This document shows, in pieces, positions 61,002 to 64,000 of a DNA stretch of 64,000 nucleotides. The first letter of the stretch is position 1, and each line of letters opens with the position of its first letter. The notes beneath the pieces were generated by a model that was given only the letters and a program-made list of their open reading frames with translations, searched no databases and was not told where the DNA came from. The position numbers and the translations under genes are program-made. This DNA is from Facklamia lactis (GTDB lineage Bacteria; Bacillota; Bacilli; Lactobacillales; Aerococcaceae): contig NZ_JACBXQ010000002.1 in the NCBI RefSeq assembly GCF_015863205.1, positions 186,001-250,000 of the forward strand, in the 5' to 3' direction.

Positions 61002-62444
61002 TTAAAATTCTCTATCCATATTTTCTAGCTTTTCATAAGGGTATTCATAATAAAGATCTTGTCCAAGCTTGACCTGATTATCATAATCAACCAGTATCTT
61101 CTTAGCTTGTCTAATTAATATGAAGAGTCCAATAACGTTTGGAATGACCATCAATCCATTCATCATATCCGCTAGCTCCCAAATCATACCAATGTTTAAT
61201 ACCGTCCCCAGAATAATAAAAATCCCAACCAGTATTTGGTATACTCGCAAAACAAGCTTCGAATTAAACAAATATTTAATATTGGCCTCTCCAAAATAAT
61301 ACCAACCAATAACTGTTGTAAAAGCAAAGAATAAAAGCGCTATCGCTAAAAATTTTGAACCAAGATCGCCAAATCCCAAAGCAAATGCCTGCATCGTGAC
61401 TTGCGCCCCTTCATACCCCTTCTCTAATGCAACATTATTCGCATTGGAGACCAAAATCGTGACCGCTGTAGCGGTACACACAATTAAAGTATCGATAAAT
61501 ACTCCAATCATTGCCACCGATCCTTGAATCACTGGATGTTTGACATCAGCAACTCCGTGAGAATTCGGAGTAGATCCCATACCCGCTTCATTAGAGAAAA
61601 GCCCTCTGGCAATTCCGTATCGAATGGCAGTCCGTATCGTGTACCCGATCACTCCACCTGACACAGCTTTTGTCGAAAAAGCTGATGTAAAAATTAATTT
61701 AAGCACTGGAATAATTTGATCATTAAACTTTACCAACATCGCAATCGCACTAATCAAATAAATTAAGGCCATAATCGGCACAATCATTTCAGCAAATTTT
61801 CCAATTCGTTCCATACCTCCAATAAAGATAAGAGCTCCCACTATCGCTAAGGTAATCCCAATAGCAATTGAAGGAATTCCAAATGCTTCAGTCATCACTG
61901 AGGCAATAGAATTAGATTGGACGGCATTTCCGACTAAACCTAATGCCAGAATAATTAAAACAGCAAAAATAGCCGCCAAAATTTTTCCTAAGCCTGCCAT
62001 CCCTCTTTCTTCTAAACCTTTACGTAAATAAAAGGCTGGACCTGCCACTAATTCACCACCACGAGTTTGACGATAGCGTTGAGCTAAAACTGCCTCTACA
62101 AAAATCGTCGCCATACCCAATATGGCTGTAATCCACATCCAAAATACTGCCCCAGGACCACCTGTAAGAATGGCACCCGCGACACCCCCAATATTTCCTG
62201 TCCCTACTTGTGCAGCAACTGCAGTAGCCAACGATTGAAAAGAAGACATGGATCCTGCCTTGTTCGTCCTATCTCGATTAAACAACTGTCCAAAACTGTG
62301 ATCCCATCCCAGTTTAATTTTGCTTAACTGTGGAAAACCTAGATAAAAAGTCGATACTATCCCAAAACCTAATAAAATAATCATCATCGGCGGACCCCAT
62401 AAGAAACCATTCATAGTCGTAATGAAATCTTCGAAAACCGTCAT
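61002..62444 (-). CDS. Sodium:alanine/glycine symporter (AGCS family)
   Basis: 480 residues with about 10 or more membrane segments. Family blocks are FQSLATAVAAQVGTGNIGGVAGAILTGGPGAVFWMWI, RYGIARGLFSNEAGMGSTPN and GWYYFGEANIKYLF. Members co-transport alanine or glycine with Na+ or H+, so this could feed glycine to the glycine reductase complex. The upstream region has a cre-controlled promoter and no glycine riboswitch. It runs convergent to the rhodanese. Confidence 0.92.
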   Translation of the reverse strand: MTVFEDFITTMNGFLWGPPMMIILLGFGIVSTFYLGFPQLSKIKLGWDHSFGQLFNRDRTNKAGSMSSFQSLATAVAAQVGTGNIGGVAGAILTGGPGAVFWMWITAILGMATIFVEAVLAQRYRQTRGGELVAGPAFYLRKGLEERGMAGLGKILAAIFAVLIILALGLVGNAVQSNSIASVMTEAFGIPSIAIGITLAIVGALIFIGGMERIGKFAEMIVPIMALIYLISAIAMLVKFNDQIIPVLKLIFTSAFSTKAVSGGVIGYTIRTAIRYGIARGLFSNEAGMGSTPNSHGVADVKHPVIQGSVAMIGVFIDTLIVCTATAVTILVSNANNVALEKGYEGAQVTMQAFALGFGDLGSKFLAIALLFFAFTTVIGWYYFGEANIKYLFNSKLVLRVYQILVGIFIILGTVLNIGMIWELADMMNGLMVIPNVIGLFILIRQAKKILVDYDNQVKLGQDLYYEYPYEKLENMDREF

Positions 62445-62582
62445 TTATATATCCTCCCATTCTCTTAATGAACACGATGAATAAATGCTTTACCAACCGA
62501 TATAATTAGTTTATCCTCGTCACTCCTTCCTGTTCCAAATTCTTTTTAGCTCCATTACTTCCCAATCAAGGCTTACAATCCT

Positions 62583-62611
62583 ATCATACATCATTATTAA
62601 AGCGCTTTCAA
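62583..62611 (-). promoter_or_regulatory. AGCS promoter with overlapping cre site
   Basis: TTGAAA (62606-62611) and TATGAT (62583-62588), spacer 17 on the minus strand. TGAAAGCGCTTTAA (62597-62610) is a near-perfect cre palindrome overlapping the -35 box, implying CcpA repression of amino-acid uptake during sugar growth. Confidence 0.8.
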
Positions 62612-62625
62612 TACAGATAATTAAA

Positions 62626-62649
62626 AAACACCCTTATATTATAAGGGCA
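62626..62649 (-). terminator. Terminator overlapping the ABC ATPase stop
   Basis: CCCTTATA/TATAAGGG palindrome followed by TGTTTTTT on the minus strand. The TAA stop of the ATPase gene (62634-62636) lies inside the stem. Confidence 0.85.
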
Positions 62650-63683
62650 TCTATTAAAGAGAACTTAATATAGTAACTCTTTCCTTCTTTTAATTCAAAA
62701 GTTTGATGATAACCTAGATTTACATAGACAGTCTGTCCACTCTTATCTATTTCTAAAACAGCTTCTTGAAATTCTGGATATCTAATTAATCTTGTTAATC
62801 TTCCTCGACAAATGATTTCTTTTTGATCTAACCAATCAATTTCTTCTTCAAACATTTCCATTCTACTCGGCCGTACCATGAATCTGACTTGTCCCCCTAT
62901 TTGTTCCGAAAAGTTCTTCACTTTCTGACCCAAAATATAAAGATCTCCTTGTCTAATTACGCCTTCAAAATGATTAGCTTTGCCAAAAAAATCGGCAATA
63001 TAGCTAGATTGAGGCTGACTAATAATTTGTTCAGCGTCATCTATCTGTAAAATTTCTCCACCTTGCATAAAAGCAATACGATCTGCAAATTCAATGGCCT
63101 CACGTTTATCATGTGTTACCAAGATGGTCGTTAAACCTTTATCATGGTGTAAGGCACTTATCAGTTGCCCCATCTCTCTTCGCAGAGGTTCATCTAACCC
63201 AGAAAAAGGCTCATCAAGAAGTAATAATTGAGGATCCATTGCCAGCCCTCTCGCCAAAGCAACCCTCTGTTGCTGGCCTCCTGATAATGATTGAATAGGA
63301 TAAGAATCATAACCTGTCAATTGGACATCAGCCAGTAAGCTTGCTACCTTTTGCTTAATGACATTATTGTTTATCTTTTTTAATCGCAAAGAAAATGCCA
63401 CATTCTCAAACACATTATAGTGCGGGAAAAGCCTCATATCTTGAAAGACTACCGATATCGGCCGCTCATTTGGAGGAAGTTGGCTTAAGTCCTGTCCATT
63501 TAATTTCACCTGTCCATCAGAAGGCTCAATTAAACCTGCTATCGTTTTTAACAGTGTCGTTTTTCCACTTCCAGAAGGACCCAATAAAGCGAGATACTCG
63601 CCTTTGGAAACTTCTAAGGAAACGTTCTTTAGAATTGCTTGCTTATTTAATTTAACATTTAGTTGTTTAATAGCTAAAGTCAT
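62634..63683 (-). CDS. ABC transporter ATPase (PotA/FbpC-like)
   Basis: 349 residues from ATG 63683 (MTLAIKQLNVKLNK), with GAGGTGGAAG upstream; the longer frame to 63764 overlaps the permease gene and is rejected. Walker A LGPSGSGKTTLLKTIAG, signature LSGGQQQRVALARGL, Walker B LLLLDEPFSGLDEP, and a TOBE-like C-terminus after residue 240 (FMVRPSRMEMF). The permease gene ends 10 bases before it. Substrate unknown. Confidence 0.9.
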   Translation of the reverse strand: MTLAIKQLNVKLNKQAILKNVSLEVSKGEYLALLGPSGSGKTTLLKTIAGLIEPSDGQVKLNGQDLSQLPPNERPISVVFQDMRLFPHYNVFENVAFSLRLKKINNNVIKQKVASLLADVQLTGYDSYPIQSLSGGQQQRVALARGLAMDPQLLLLDEPFSGLDEPLRREMGQLISALHHDKGLTTILVTHDKREAIEFADRIAFMQGGEILQIDDAEQIISQPQSSYIADFFGKANHFEGVIRQGDLYILGQKVKNFSEQIGGQVRFMVRPSRMEMFEEEIDWLDQKEIICRGRLTRLIRYPEFQEAVLEIDKSGQTVYVNLGYHQTFELKEGKSYYIKFSLIDALII

Positions 63684-63693
63684 CTTCCACCTC

Positions 63694-64000
63694 TTAATAA
63701 TATTTAATCGGTTGGTAATTACGTTGTATCCACTTAGATAATAAACTGAAAATTCCCATAACAAGCAAAGTAATCACTAAAAATAAAAGACTATAATTAC
63801 TCGCAATTGTGCGATCGTTACTTTGTAAATATGGAAAAATTAATATAGATAGAGTTTGAACCTGACCACCGCCAATCATTAAGGTCAAAAAGTATTGGCT
63901 AAAAGAAACAATATAAGCCATTGCTAAACTAGTGAACATAACAGGAGTTAATTGAGGGAGGGCTATGCGCACAAAAGCTTGCCAATGATTAGCTCCTAGT
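63694..64000 (-). CDS. ABC transporter permease, 5'-truncated by window edge
   Basis: The frame is open from the window end to the stop at 63694, encoding about 101 residues. LGANHWQAFVRIALPQLTPVMF is the EAA loop, followed by VSFSQYFLTLMIGGGQVQTLSILIFPYLQ. It is the C-terminal part of a FbpB/PotC-like permease paired with the ATPase. Confidence 0.85.
   Translation of the reverse strand, partial: LGANHWQAFVRIALPQLTPVMFTSLAMAYIVSFSQYFLTLMIGGGQVQTLSILIFPYLQSNDRTIASNYSLLFLVITLLVMGIFSLLSKWIQRNYQPIKYY

Noticed and set aside
61002-62640. Glycine riboswitch upstream of the AGCS symporter or grdX
   Set aside because: I looked for the GGAGAG and CUCUCAGG-type cores and found neither; only a cre promoter (AGCS) and an unrecognised leader (grdX) are present.
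1-64000. CRISPR arrays, prophage genes, rRNA, transposase genes
   Set aside because: No regularly spaced repeats, phage structural genes, rRNA sequence or intact transposase frames were seen.

Overview
The window is AT-rich, densely coded DNA from a low-GC Gram-positive bacterium (Bacillota). CcpA-type cre sites, a NagE-type PTS gene, a single cold-shock gene with a long leader, an MsmX/UgpC-type sugar ABC ATPase and AGGAGG ribosome binding sites point to a Bacilli/Lactobacillales-like anaerobe rather than a classical Clostridium. The order cannot be proven from sequence alone. The organism decodes UGA as selenocysteine (Sec): tRNA-Sec, selA, selB and selD are all here, and five genes carry an in-frame UGA that must be read through (grdA, grdB, selD, an ArsM-like methyltransferase and a GrdB-like selenoprotein).

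Layout. (1) 0-11.8 kb, mostly housekeeping: end of a DUF368 (PopT-like) protein, glycogen phosphorylase, a YggS-type PLP protein, an AEC transporter, an amino-acid ABC binding protein and permease, a frameshifted NagE PTS transporter with a cre-controlled promoter, a cold-shock protein, an FMN reductase, a Xi-class GST and a YaiI protein. (2) 11.9-24.3 kb, all minus strand: a catabolic island of unknown substrate. It has three UroD-fold (MtaA/MtbA-like) proteins, a corrinoid protein, a RamA/RACo-like reactivase, a complete CUT1-type ABC importer, an unassigned TIM-barrel-like protein and a double-cubane-cluster 2-hydroxyacyl-CoA dehydratase-like protein with its activator. (3) 24.4-26.7 kb: an FtsX-type ABC exporter with a DUF4418 protein. 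(4) 27.0-37.2 kb: glycine reductase in two operons, grdX-grdE-grdB and grdA-grdC-grdD. Between them lie a ROK protein, an SGNH hydrolase, a YedE-type selenium transporter with a DUF3343 partner, and an unknown protein. (5) 37.5-42.8 kb: a glycosyltransferase and a Fur-box-preceded FbpABC-like ABC importer. (6) 42.8-47.5 kb: the selD-yedF-selB-selA operon. (7) 47.7-60.9 kb: a selenium/arsenic/thiol-linked region. It contains a degenerate P-loop protein, the Sec-containing ArsM-like methyltransferase, tRNA-Sec, rhodaneses, a YdjY protein, two TVP38/TMEM64 proteins, a TlpA/CcdA pair, ArsS-like radical SAM, a GrdB-like selenoprotein and two arsenosugar-family glycosyltransferases, one fused to a kinase-like domain. 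(8) 61-64 kb: an AGCS amino-acid symporter under a cre promoter, and part of another ABC importer.

How the parts fit. YedE/DUF3343 and the YedF/SelD operon would supply selenophosphate; SelA/SelB/tRNA-Sec then make GrdA and GrdB; and the glycine reductase complex (A, B, C) would reduce glycine to acetyl phosphate for energy. An AGCS symporter at 61 kb could import glycine or alanine. The cluster at 48-60 kb resembles arsenosugar-type gene sets but is interlocked with Sec biology: Sec replaces a metal-binding Cys in the ArsM homologue, and a GrdB-like selenoprotein sits in the glycosyltransferase operon. The corrinoid/double-cubane/ABC island at 12-24 kb has no substrate I can name and is the other main candidate for an undescribed pathway. 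All functional statements rest on motif recognition by eye; no database search was run.
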